Positions 15,331-22,237 of a stretch of DNA of 22,237 nucleotides are shown here, in pieces. A program made the position numbers and the translations under genes. Positions within the stretch are counted from its first letter, which is position 1. Each line of letters starts with the position of its first letter. Where the stretch lies: contig DFST01000085.1 of the NCBI GenBank assembly GCA_002378975.1, positions 1-22,237 on the forward strand, read 5' to 3'. The notes below the pieces were generated by a model, which worked only from the letters and a program-made list of their open reading frames with translations, was not told where the DNA came from and made no database searches. This DNA is from Chitinophagaceae bacterium UBA3430 (GTDB taxonomy: Bacteria > Bacteroidota > Bacteroidia > Chitinophagales > Chitinophagaceae).

Positions 15331-16143
15331 ATGTCAGCCAAAAAACGAATCCTTTTCATCGCCAACGAGATGTCTCCGTACTTGGAGTTGACCGAATTCT
15401 CGGAGATCGTGAACCGGCTGGCCATCAAAGCCAACGACAATAATTTTGAGGTTCGTTGCATCATGCCACGATTTGGCTCCATCAATGAACGTCGGCACCG
15501 CCTACACGAAGTAGTTCGTTTGTCGGGCATCAATGTCACCGTCGACAACGACGACCTTCCTTTGCAGATCAAAGTTGCCTCCTTACCGAGTGCGCGTTTG
15601 CAAGTATATTTCTTGGATAACGAAGAGCTGTTCAAGCGAAAAACTGTTTTCCACGACGAGCAGGATAAATGGTTTGAAGACAACGATCTCCGCACTGTTT
15701 TCTTTTGCAAAGGAGCGTTGGAGACGGTTAAGAAGTTCGGATGGCCTCCCGACATCATCCATTGCAGCGGTTGGATGACCGGCTTGATCCCCGCCTACCT
15801 GAAAACTGTATATAAGAAAGAACCGGTATTTGCCCACAGTAAAGTGGTCTACACGATCGGGGAGCAAACCTTTAAGGAAAAACTGGGACCTGACTTCATC
15901 AAGAAAGCCTTGATTCATGCTTCGCTAAAAGAAAAAGATCTCGAAACCTATAAAGATGGTACCAACGCGGCGCTGTACCGGGGCGGCGCACAATTCGCCG
16001 ATGCCATCACATTTGGGGCTGAGAAGATCGACAAGAAACTAGCAGAAGAATTCACCAAAGTCCGCGGTAAGAAAACGTTGCCGTATCAACCGGATAGTGA
16101 TTTAACAGACTATTTACAACTCTATAGCGACCTTGCCAGCTAA
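15331..16143 (+). CDS. glycogen/starch synthase-like protein, GT5 N-terminal half only
   Basis: The 270-residue protein resembles the N-terminal (ADP-glucose synthase, GT5) domain of glycogen synthase. Visible likeness includes RILFIANEMSPYLELTEFSE, MPRFGSINERRHRLHEVVRLSG, KVASLPSARLQVYFLDNEE, RTVFFCKGALETVKKFGW and PDIIHCSGWMTGLIPAYL. The C-terminal GT-B nucleotide-sugar-binding half is missing altogether, and the usual KVGGLAD glucan/ADP loop near the N-terminus is replaced by LELTEFSE. This short form is, to my knowledge, conserved in Bacteroidota beside DUF4270, and is usually annotated as glycogen synthase. I doubt it makes glycogen. The ATG at 15331 matches the family N-terminus; the frame is open further upstream, but that would run through the promoter. 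Confidence 0.85.
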   Translation: MSAKKRILFIANEMSPYLELTEFSEIVNRLAIKANDNNFEVRCIMPRFGSINERRHRLHEVVRLSGINVTVDNDDLPLQIKVASLPSARLQVYFLDNEELFKRKTVFHDEQDKWFEDNDLRTVFFCKGALETVKKFGWPPDIIHCSGWMTGLIPAYLKTVYKKEPVFAHSKVVYTIGEQTFKEKLGPDFIKKALIHASLKEKDLETYKDGTNAALYRGGAQFADAITFGAEKIDKKLAEEFTKVRGKKTLPYQPDSDLTDYLQLYSDLAS

Positions 16144-16189
16144 CCACTGAGCAAACGCAAGTCATCAAATTTTGAGTCCTACTTTTTTC

Positions 16190-17608
16190 ATGCACCAACG
16201 TTTTACCATCGCCCTACTTGGCATCGCTTTTGCCTTTTCATCCTGTACCCGGATCAACGAGGCGACGGATCTGGGGGGCGATCTGATTCCACCCGTTGAC
16301 AACATCAACACCTTTGAAACATTCTTGACGGTAGAGGCCAACAATCGAACGGCGGTCGACTCTACGAAAGTTTATTTCAGCGACGATTTGGCTTTGGGGC
16401 ACATCAACGACCCAGAATTCGGACTCATTCATGCCGATGCCTATTTCAATATCAGTCATCCAAACTATTTCATCTATCCCTATTTCAATCGGGATTCAGT
16501 GAAGATTGATTCGGTCATTCTATCGCTTTCTTACCAGGCCTCCTACGGCGACACCAATAGTTTTAATACACTACGGGTGTACGAGATCGCTCAAAATGCG
16601 GGCTTCAACGACACCACTCTTTATAAGTACAATCAATCGGCTTTCGCCACGGTTGGCCCTGAATTGGGCAGAAAAACCTTCCAGGTAAAGAAGCTGACTG
16701 ACTCGATTCAGTTCATTCGGAAGCGCGATACACTTAAGATTGCCAATTCGATACGGATTCCGTTGGATTCTAATTTGGGCCGACGCCTCGTTAATTACGA
16801 TACATCCAACACGGCTAACGGGGGGTATCGAAACGACTCCTTGTTCAAATCGCTGTTTCGCGGATTTGCCGTCAGAGCCGATGCCGCTGGCAATGCCTTG
16901 GTTTACATCAGCCCGACCGATGTACTAAAATCCAAGCTGACTGTTTATTTCCGATATACCAAGGCCGGTATCACCGATACTACCCAAGCCGATTATTTTC
17001 ACGCGACCGGCGGTCAAGCCAACCTGGTTACTCGAACACCGGGTGGCAACTGGGCCAATTACCTCAACAACGGCATACCCAACGACGACAAGATCTATTT
17101 GCCTGCTTCCCCTGGTTCATTGGCGCAACTCCGCATACCGGCGTTGGATACCTTCCGAAACGTTGTCGTACATCGTGCTGAACTGATCGCCAGTCCGTTG
17201 CCTAGTCTTCAATCCGGAACCTTTGGCTATCCGCTGGGGGTCTTTATGGATCGCATTAGTCCGAATGGCGATACGGCCTATACGTTCGACAGCGACATGC
17301 TGATCACCAATAATTTTTCCTCGTTCACTTACGATATCAATTCTTTCGGCGGTCAACTGCGAACAGACAGCTCCTATCGGTTTAACGTCACGCGCTACAT
17401 ACAGAGCTTAGTTACCCAGCGTCTTCGCAATGATTCTCTCCGCTTCTACGTGCCCATCCGCGCTTTCCTGTACTCGCCTACCTATCAGTTCCGCAATCAG
17501 ATCTTCGTGACCGATCGCGTGGCCTACGGACGGATAGTATTAGCTGGGGGCAATTACCCGGATGCAACCAAGCGACTCCGGTTGCGGCTGGTGTATTCAA
17601 AATTGTAA
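16190..17608 (+). CDS. DUF4270 family lipoprotein
   Basis: This is a probable outer-membrane or periplasmic lipoprotein of unknown function, restricted to Bacteroidota as far as I know. I chose the ATG at 16190 (472 residues), because the TTG at 16172 adds residues in front of an otherwise normal lipoprotein signal (MHQRFTIALLGIAFAFSSC, lipidated Cys19). The start of the mature part, TDLGGDLIPPVDNINTFETF, is the family hallmark. The rest is beta-rich, with repeated pairs such as VDSVILSLSY and a long-spaced LAQLRIPALDTF segment. It lies 46 bases after the half glycogen synthase, and the two are probably co-transcribed. The pairing suggests a shared envelope-related role, which is inference. 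Confidence 0.87.
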   Translation: MHQRFTIALLGIAFAFSSCTRINEATDLGGDLIPPVDNINTFETFLTVEANNRTAVDSTKVYFSDDLALGHINDPEFGLIHADAYFNISHPNYFIYPYFNRDSVKIDSVILSLSYQASYGDTNSFNTLRVYEIAQNAGFNDTTLYKYNQSAFATVGPELGRKTFQVKKLTDSIQFIRKRDTLKIANSIRIPLDSNLGRRLVNYDTSNTANGGYRNDSLFKSLFRGFAVRADAAGNALVYISPTDVLKSKLTVYFRYTKAGITDTTQADYFHATGGQANLVTRTPGGNWANYLNNGIPNDDKIYLPASPGSLAQLRIPALDTFRNVVVHRAELIASPLPSLQSGTFGYPLGVFMDRISPNGDTAYTFDSDMLITNNFSSFTYDINSFGGQLRTDSSYRFNVTRYIQSLVTQRLRNDSLRFYVPIRAFLYSPTYQFRNQIFVTDRVAYGRIVLAGGNYPDATKRLRLRLVYSKL

Positions 17609-17620
17609 GATTCTTTCCAA

Positions 17621-17648
17621 TGAGGAGGGCAACTGAAATCTGTCCTCA
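17621..17648 (+). terminator. inverted repeat between the DUF4270 gene and metK, weak terminator candidate
   Basis: TGAGGA (17621-17626) and TCCTCA (17643-17648) form a perfect 6-base inverted repeat with a 16-base loop, just after the DUF4270 stop and just before the metK -7 box. The downstream sequence CTTATCTTTG is only partly T-rich. It may be a weak terminator, or a site acting on the metK promoter. Confidence 0.3.
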
Positions 17649-17650
17649 CT

Positions 17651-17658
17651 TATCTTTG
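17651..17658 (+). promoter_or_regulatory. putative -7 promoter box of metK
   Basis: TATCTTTG matches TAnnTTTG exactly, 17 bases before the metK ATG. The predicted leader is about ten bases, too short for a SAM riboswitch. Confidence 0.5.
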
Positions 17659-17675
17659 CCGAAACAAATACCGGC

Positions 17676-18929
17676 ATGCCTTATCTATTTACTTCCGAGT
17701 CCGTCAGTGAAGGACACCCCGACAAAGTAGCCGATCAGATCTCCGACGCGTTGATCGATCATTTTCTTGCCTTCGATCCTCAATCCAAAGTAGCTTGCGA
17801 GACGTTGGTTACGACCGGACAGGTGGTACTCGCCGGTGAGGTGAAATCGCGTGCTTACCTAGATGTTCAAGACATCGCCCGTCAGGTGATCCGCGACATC
17901 GGATATACCAAGAGTGAGTACATGTTCGAAGCCAACAGCTGTGGCATCCTTTCCGCCATCCACGAGCAGTCGTCTGATATCAACCAAGGGGTAGAACGCA
18001 AGAAAAAAGAAGAGCAAGGTGCCGGTGATCAAGGCATGATGTTTGGTTATGCAACCAATGAGACCCCGCATTACATGCCGCTGGCTTTGGATCTGGCGCA
18101 CAATCTGTTGATCGAACTGGCTGCTATTCGTCGCGAGAAAAAATCAGCCATGCCGTATCTGCGTCCCGACGCTAAAAGTCAGGTTACGCTGGAATACGAC
18201 GACAACAATCAACCCGTACGAATCGATGCAATCGTGATCTCTACCCAGCACGATGACTTTGACAGTGAACCAAAAATGCTGGAGCGCATCAAAAAAGATG
18301 TCATCAATATTTTAATCCCCCGCGTAAAAAAACGCTACAAGCGTTATGCGCATCTTTTTAAAGGGAACATCAAGTATCACGTGAACCCCACCGGAAAATT
18401 CGTGATCGGTGGACCGCACGGCGATACAGGACTCACCGGACGCAAGATCATTGTGGATACCTACGGCGGTAAAGGAGCCCACGGGGGTGGGGCATTCAGC
18501 GGAAAAGATCCTTCCAAAGTGGATCGTTCGGCTGCCTATGCCACCCGTCACATTGCCAAAAACTTGGTGGCAGCGGGTGTTTGTAGCGAAGTGCTCGTTC
18601 AGGTATCTTATGCCATTGGGGTCGCCAAACCAACCAGCATCAACGTAAATACCTATGGCACCGCCAAGGTCAATCTGACCGATGGTCAGATCAGTTCGAT
18701 TGTGGAGCAGATCTTCGACATGCGTCCTTATTTCATTGAAAAACGCCTCAAGTTGCGCAATCCCATCTATCGGGAGAGTGCGGCCTATGGGCATATGGGT
18801 AGAACGCCCCAAACCATTACCAAGACCTTTGTCGCCCCCGGTGGTAAAGCCATCCACAAAAAGGTTGAACTCTTTACCTGGGAGAAACTGGATTATGTCT
18901 CCAAAGTGAAAAAAGCATTCGGACTCTGA
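17676..18929 (+). CDS. metK: S-adenosylmethionine synthetase (methionine adenosyltransferase)
   Basis: It makes S-adenosylmethionine from methionine and ATP, the methyl donor for, among others, the rRNA methyltransferase encoded next. The 417-residue product has SEGHPDK at residues 11-17 (ATP site), GAGDQGMMFGYATNET at 115-130, and the P-loop-like GGGAFSGKDPSKVDRSAAY. FVIGGPHGDTGLTGRK is also intact. It is about 30 residues longer than E. coli MetK (384), with extra charged sequence around VERKKKEEQ and near YDDNNQPVRIDAIVIST, as in other Bacteroidota. The ATG at 17676 is the standard start. It ends in a strong terminator. Confidence 0.97.
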   Translation: MPYLFTSESVSEGHPDKVADQISDALIDHFLAFDPQSKVACETLVTTGQVVLAGEVKSRAYLDVQDIARQVIRDIGYTKSEYMFEANSCGILSAIHEQSSDINQGVERKKKEEQGAGDQGMMFGYATNETPHYMPLALDLAHNLLIELAAIRREKKSAMPYLRPDAKSQVTLEYDDNNQPVRIDAIVISTQHDDFDSEPKMLERIKKDVINILIPRVKKRYKRYAHLFKGNIKYHVNPTGKFVIGGPHGDTGLTGRKIIVDTYGGKGAHGGGAFSGKDPSKVDRSAAYATRHIAKNLVAAGVCSEVLVQVSYAIGVAKPTSINVNTYGTAKVNLTDGQISSIVEQIFDMRPYFIEKRLKLRNPIYRESAAYGHMGRTPQTITKTFVAPGGKAIHKKVELFTWEKLDYVSKVKKAFGL

Positions 18930-18948
18930 TCCATAATGTCTGATTGAA

Positions 18949-18979
18949 AAGGCCCATCCCTTGGATGGGCCTTTTTTTT
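18949..18979 (+). terminator. rho-independent terminator of metK
   Basis: GGCCCATCC (18951-18959) pairs perfectly with GGATGGGCC (18963-18971) around a 3-base loop; flanking AA/TT adds two pairs. A run of eight T follows directly. Confidence 0.92.
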
Positions 18980-18981
18980 CT

Positions 18982-18989
18982 TTTCTTTG
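18982..18989 (+). promoter_or_regulatory. near-consensus -7 promoter box of the rlmB operon
   Basis: TTTCTTTG-type sequence (TTTCTTTG read as TTTC plus TTTG) matches TAnnTTTG at 7 of 8 positions. A TTG in the metK terminator loop (18961-18963) lies 18 bases upstream, close to the spacing reported for a -33 TTG. The GTG start of rlmB follows only 4 bases later. Confidence 0.35.
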
Positions 18990-18993
18990 CTAC

Positions 18994-19761
18994 GTGAAAT
19001 CATTTCGTCAAAGCCCCCCTCGCCCCAAAAAGAGTACTCTGGTCATTGGCCCTAAAGCCGTGCTGGAGGCACTTGATTCCGGTTTGCAACTGGATAAAGT
19101 TTACCTGGATATCAAATCATTCGGTCCGGATGTACATCGGATCCGTCAGGCCGCCGCCAGCCGAGGCGTACCCATTCAAATGGTGCCGCTGGCGAAGTTG
19201 AATAGTTTTCACATTGACCAACACGAGGGCTGTGTAGCCCAGAAAGCCAAGGTGCAGTACCACGACCTGCAGGATGTTATATCCTGGGTAAACGATCGTG
19301 GTCAAACCCCTTTGTTCCTGATCCTGGACGGCATCACGGATGTGCGTAACATCGGTGGCATTGCCCGAACCGCGTATTGCTCCGGCGTACATGCCCTGAT
19401 CATTCCCGACAAAGGAGTAGGGGCCCTTCAAGAAGATGCGATTCTCACCTCGGCCGGCGCTTTGGAAAAGATTCCAGTTTGCCGGGTAAATAGTTTGCTC
19501 AAAGCAATCGATGATTTGCACCTGAATGGAATTCAAGTAATGGCATCGGTCATGCGATCTGGAACGCCCATCGATCAGGCCGACCTGAATCAACCTTTGG
19601 CACTTATCCTGGGTGGCGAGGAAAAAGGCATCTACCCGGCCTTGTTGAAAGCCGCAGATCTGCAGGTGCATATTCCCATGCAAACGGATTTTGACAGTCT
19701 GAATGTTTCAGTGGCAACGGGTATGATCCTTTATGAAACAATGAAACAACGTCGTTCATGA
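18994..19761 (+). CDS. rlmB: 23S rRNA (guanosine-2'-O-)-methyltransferase, TrmH/SpoU family, RlmB type
   Basis: It transfers a methyl group from SAM to a 23S rRNA guanosine ribose. From the GTG at 18994 it is 255 residues; the frame extends to a TTG at 18961, but that lies inside the metK terminator, so GTG is preferred. The N-terminal substrate-binding domain begins with LVIGPKAVLEAL. The trefoil-knot SPOUT motifs follow in order: DGITDVRNIGGIARTAYCSG (motif 1, with Asn and Arg), LALILGGEEKGIYP (motif 2) and IPMQTDFDSLNVSVATGMIL (motif 3). This fits RlmB best, although other TrmH-family members are hard to exclude. Its last 4 bases overlap the next gene (ATGA). Confidence 0.9.
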   Translation: MKSFRQSPPRPKKSTLVIGPKAVLEALDSGLQLDKVYLDIKSFGPDVHRIRQAAASRGVPIQMVPLAKLNSFHIDQHEGCVAQKAKVQYHDLQDVISWVNDRGQTPLFLILDGITDVRNIGGIARTAYCSGVHALIIPDKGVGALQEDAILTSAGALEKIPVCRVNSLLKAIDDLHLNGIQVMASVMRSGTPIDQADLNQPLALILGGEEKGIYPALLKAADLQVHIPMQTDFDSLNVSVATGMILYETMKQRRS

Positions 19762-20615
19762 CGGAGGCCATTCAGTTGATCGAATGCCCCCGTGATGCCT
19801 GGCAAGGGCGCAACGACTTTATTCCAACTGCTAAAAAGATCGAATACCTGCAGGCCTTGCTTCGAGTCGGGTTTCACACAATCGATGCCGGCAGTTTTGT
19901 TTCTCCAAAAGCCGTTCCACAAATGGCGGATACAGAAGATATTCTCACGGCACTTGATCTCAGCGATACGGATTCTAAGTTACTGGTCATTCTGGCCAAC
20001 GAACGTGGAGCCGAACAGGCGGAATCATTTCCCTATCTGGGTTACTGGGGATATCCATTGTCCGTTTCCGAAACATTTCAACAACGCAACACGAAACAGA
20101 CGATCCAGGAAGGAATGGAAATGGCCAAGCGTTTGGCAGAGCGTGCAAACCGAAGCTGCGCGGAATTGGTTGTTTATATCTCCATGGGTTTTGGCAATCC
20201 ATATGGTGAGCCCTATCACGAAGACCAGGTGTTGGCGCTAGCTAATCAGTTGACGAAAATGGGCGTGGAAACCATTTCGTTGGCCGACACGGTGGGCTTG
20301 GCCAATCCGGCACAGATCGGTCAATTGGTTCTCACCTGCCGATCCGAATTTCCCCAGGTGAATTGGGGGGTGCATTTGCATGCGCATCCAGCGGGACAAA
20401 AAGAAAAGATCGCCGCTGCCTATCAAGCGGGCTGTCGTCGATTTGATGGCGCTTTGGGGGGATATGGCGGTTGTCCCTTTGCGGAAGATGAGTTGGTCGG
20501 CAACATCGATACGCGATCCATTATTCAATACTTACACGAAGCGGGACAATCCGTTTCCTTGAACCAATCCGCTTTGACAGAAGCCGGGTTGCTGGCGAAT
20601 GCTATTTTTGCCTGA
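19758..20615 (+). CDS. hydroxymethylglutaryl-CoA lyase-like protein
   Basis: The canonical enzyme cleaves HMG-CoA to acetyl-CoA and acetoacetate, the last step of leucine breakdown. The 285-residue TIM-barrel protein keeps the main active-site residues: Arg12-Asp13 (RDAWQ in place of RDGLQ), SFVSPKAVPQM at 46-56, metal ligands His206 and His208 (HLH), Cys239 in GGCPFA, and Asn249. The HCHDTYG motif is changed to HLHAHPAG, so it belongs to a divergent subgroup that I also recall from other Bacteroidota. No other leucine-catabolism gene is nearby; it is flanked by overlaps with rlmB (4 bases) and the GSCFA gene (1 base). A related lyase or aldolase role is possible. Confidence 0.83.
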   Translation: MTEAIQLIECPRDAWQGRNDFIPTAKKIEYLQALLRVGFHTIDAGSFVSPKAVPQMADTEDILTALDLSDTDSKLLVILANERGAEQAESFPYLGYWGYPLSVSETFQQRNTKQTIQEGMEMAKRLAERANRSCAELVVYISMGFGNPYGEPYHEDQVLALANQLTKMGVETISLADTVGLANPAQIGQLVLTCRSEFPQVNWGVHLHAHPAGQKEKIAAAYQAGCRRFDGALGGYGGCPFAEDELVGNIDTRSIIQYLHEAGQSVSLNQSALTEAGLLANAIFA

Positions 20616-21622
20616 TGCAATTCCAACTCAACTTGTATCCAACGCCGTTGGTCGACTCGATCACCTATCGAGATCGATTACTCTTGGTGGGATCTTGTTT
20701 TACGGAACACATCGGGGATTCGTTGGCTGAATGGAAATTTCGCACCCTCCAAAACTCCCACGGCATTTTGTTCGGACCCGATGCGATCTGTGATGCTTTA
20801 GACGACATCATACGGGTTCGTTCTTATACGGAATCGGATCTTTTTTACGGGCAGGAGTGTTGGCATAGTTGGCATCATCATTCTCGCTTCTCTGCGACTG
20901 ATCCAGCAGTGTCACTGAGCAAGATCAACCGTTCGATCGGTGAAGCCCATGATTTTTTGAAGCAGGCGGATTGGCTGATCCTTACGCTGGGATCTGCATT
21001 TACATACCGCTTAACGGAGGCAGCTGAATTGGGGGGAATGCAGGTTGGGGAGTCGGTTGCCAATTGTCACCGCGCCCCGTCCAATTGGTTTACCAAAGAA
21101 ATGATGCCGACGGATCAGATTTTGACTAGACTGCAGGATACGATCCAAGATCTGACCCGGTTGAATCCGAAATTGAAATTGATTCTCACCATCAGTCCAG
21201 TACGCCACATTCGCGATGGTGCCATCGAAAATAACCGCAGCAAGGCCCGATTGATCCAGGTGGTTCAATCCTTAACCGAAGAGCTGGAACATGTACACTA
21301 TTTTCCGGCTTATGAATATGTGGTAGATGTGCTGAGGGATTATCGTTACTACGACATTGATCTGGTTCATCCCAATTATGCAGCTACGCAATTTGTAATG
21401 GATCGATTTGCTGAATATGCATTTGATGCTCAAACGCGTTCGCTGATGGAGGAGATAAAACCAGTGCGTGCTGCGCGTAAGCATCGTCCTCAACATCCCG
21501 ACACCCAAGCCCACCGTCAATTCTTAGTTGCGCAATATCAAAAGGCACTTCATTTACAAGAACGCTTGCCCGAGCTCGACTTCACCGACGAGCTGGCTTA
21601 TTTCTCAGACAAGCTATCCTAG
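20615..21622 (+). CDS. GSCFA domain protein (SGNH-hydrolase-like)
   Basis: The 335-residue protein carries the family name motif as GSCFTEHIG at residues 26-34. Other conserved segments are NSHGILFGPDAI, LTLGSAFTYR, VANCHRAP, LTISPVRHIRDG and the late DLVHPNYAA, an arrangement like an SGNH esterase/acyltransferase, with Ser27 or Cys28 near the start and His in DLVHPN. There is no signal peptide, so it is likely cytoplasmic. The substrate is unknown. The ATG shares one base with the upstream stop (TGATG), so translation is coupled to the HMG-CoA-lyase-like gene. Its 3' end overlaps the convergent kinase gene by 9 bases. Confidence 0.88.
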   Translation: MQFQLNLYPTPLVDSITYRDRLLLVGSCFTEHIGDSLAEWKFRTLQNSHGILFGPDAICDALDDIIRVRSYTESDLFYGQECWHSWHHHSRFSATDPAVSLSKINRSIGEAHDFLKQADWLILTLGSAFTYRLTEAAELGGMQVGESVANCHRAPSNWFTKEMMPTDQILTRLQDTIQDLTRLNPKLKLILTISPVRHIRDGAIENNRSKARLIQVVQSLTEELEHVHYFPAYEYVVDVLRDYRYYDIDLVHPNYAATQFVMDRFAEYAFDAQTRSLMEEIKPVRAARKHRPQHPDTQAHRQFLVAQYQKALHLQERLPELDFTDELAYFSDKLS

Positions 21623-22237
21623 GTCGTCCGGTTGATTCAAGTAAGACTCCAATTGCATCAGCAAGGCGAATTGATTGCTGGCGCGTTCCCAATTTTGTCC
21701 AGGGTGATCGACCCGATAATAGATATCGCCGTTCAGGTGATCGGTCAAAAATCGGAGTGCTTGCATATAGGTCATGATCAATCCCGCTTTATGGATGTGC
21801 TTTTTTTCGGTGGGGGTCAGTGCATCCCCCATGCCGGTCAGATAGCCGCGCACCAAGGCCCTATAAATATCTTTTCTTAGCTGTAATTCTTCGGAGGCGA
21901 TCGCGTCCTCTGCCTGTGAATTGCACAGGGATCGAATCATGTCTCCCAGGTCGGAGAAAAAATAGCCGGGCATGACCGTATCCAGATCGATGGGGCAGAC
22001 CCATTGTCCGCTGGATGAATGGATTAATACATTACTCAGCTTCGCATCGTGATGCATCATCCGCAGCGGAAATTCCAGATTGTTTCGAAGCTGATTGTAA
22101 AACTCTACGTATGCTTTGCGTGCGATCAGGGCTTCGATGAGTGCTTGGCTGGAAAGGATTCGTTCCGAGATTCCACTTGACAACGATGTTTGAAATTGAT
22201 TGAATCGATGAGTCAGGTCGTGGAATTTCGCAATGGG
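21614..22237 (-). CDS. phosphotransferase of the aminoglycoside phosphotransferase/N-acetylhexosamine kinase fold, 5' end cut
   Basis: The gene enters from the right edge; 207 C-terminal residues are visible and the frame is open to the edge. The catalytic loop HHDAKLSNVL (the Brenner-type HxDxxxxN pattern, His63-Asp64 and Asn69 of the visible part) and the metal-binding segment PIDLDTVMPGYFFSDLGDM are clear. The second segment resembles NahK-type N-acetylhexosamine 1-kinases more than antibiotic kinases, so a sugar substrate is more likely than drug resistance. The nucleotide-binding N-lobe lies outside the window. It converges with the GSCFA gene, with overlapping stop codons. Confidence 0.85.
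   Translation of the reverse strand, partial: PIAKFHDLTHRFNQFQTSLSSGISERILSSQALIEALIARKAYVEFYNQLRNNLEFPLRMMHHDAKLSNVLIHSSSGQWVCPIDLDTVMPGYFFSDLGDMIRSLCNSQAEDAIASEELQLRKDIYRALVRGYLTGMGDALTPTEKKHIHKAGLIMTYMQALRFLTDHLNGDIYYRVDHPGQNWERASNQFALLMQLESYLNQPDDLG

Noticed and set aside
15114..15758. Open reading frame of 214 codons on the minus strand across the divergent promoter region and the half glycogen synthase
   Set aside because: Serine/arginine-rich composition typical of an antisense shadow, and it overlaps a recognised gene and its promoter.
17609..17675. SAM riboswitch upstream of metK
   Set aside because: The gap is 67 bases, most of it upstream of the predicted promoter, and none of the SAM riboswitch cores I know can be recognised.
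21614..22237. Aminoglycoside resistance gene
   Set aside because: The fold is shared, but the PIDLDTVMPGY segment and housekeeping context fit an N-acetylhexosamine-kinase-like sugar kinase better.
1..22237. Mobile elements, CRISPR arrays, tRNA, rRNA or tmRNA genes
   Set aside because: Reading the gaps showed no transposase, no regularly spaced repeats and no cloverleaf-like sequence; composition looks even throughout.

Overview
The window reads as an ordinary, compact chromosomal segment of a member of the Bacteroidota, most likely a Chitinophagaceae-like organism. This rests on the Bacteroidota form of topoisomerase IV subunit A, a DUF4270 lipoprotein next to a half-length glycogen-synthase-like protein, a GSCFA protein, exported S9 and S8 peptidases, and repeated exact copies of the Bacteroidota -7 promoter box TAnnTTTG in short gaps. 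The lineage is inferred from protein recognition; no database search was run. Sixteen protein genes were identified. No rRNA, tRNA, CRISPR array, insertion sequence or prophage was seen, and no gene-free stretch exceeds about 220 bases.

Left part (1-8270). A parC-type gene enters from the left edge on the + strand and meets a minus-strand gene stop-to-stop. The minus-strand run, in transcription order, is bestrophin-like channel, exported S9 peptidase, accD, smpB, and a secreted protein of unknown function. The first two are 8 bases apart. accD and smpB each have their own TAnnTTTG box.

Middle part (8323-15111), all minus strand. A flippase-like membrane protein overlaps rfaE2 by 4 bases, followed by a TonB-dependent receptor (23-base gap) and an aldehyde dehydrogenase of the aminoadipate-semialdehyde type (13-base gap). 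These look like one transcript. An exported subtilisin-like protease follows and ends in a clear terminator.

Right part (15112-22237). A 219-base divergent region holds promoters for both directions, an inverted repeat between them, and a hairpin-rich leader. To its right on the + strand are the half glycogen synthase, the DUF4270 lipoprotein and metK, which ends in a strong terminator. An operon of rlmB, an HMG-CoA-lyase-like gene and a GSCFA gene follows, with 4-base and 1-base overlaps. It converges, with overlapping stop codons, on a sugar-kinase-like gene cut by the right edge.

Most genes are housekeeping: DNA topology, trans-translation, fatty acid synthesis, SAM synthesis, rRNA methylation and heptose activation. 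The points most worth checking are the catalytic-half-only GT5 protein, its structured leader, the apparent absence of panC/panD from a normally conserved block, and the very short or absent leaders on several transcripts. I found no convincing new defence or mobile system.
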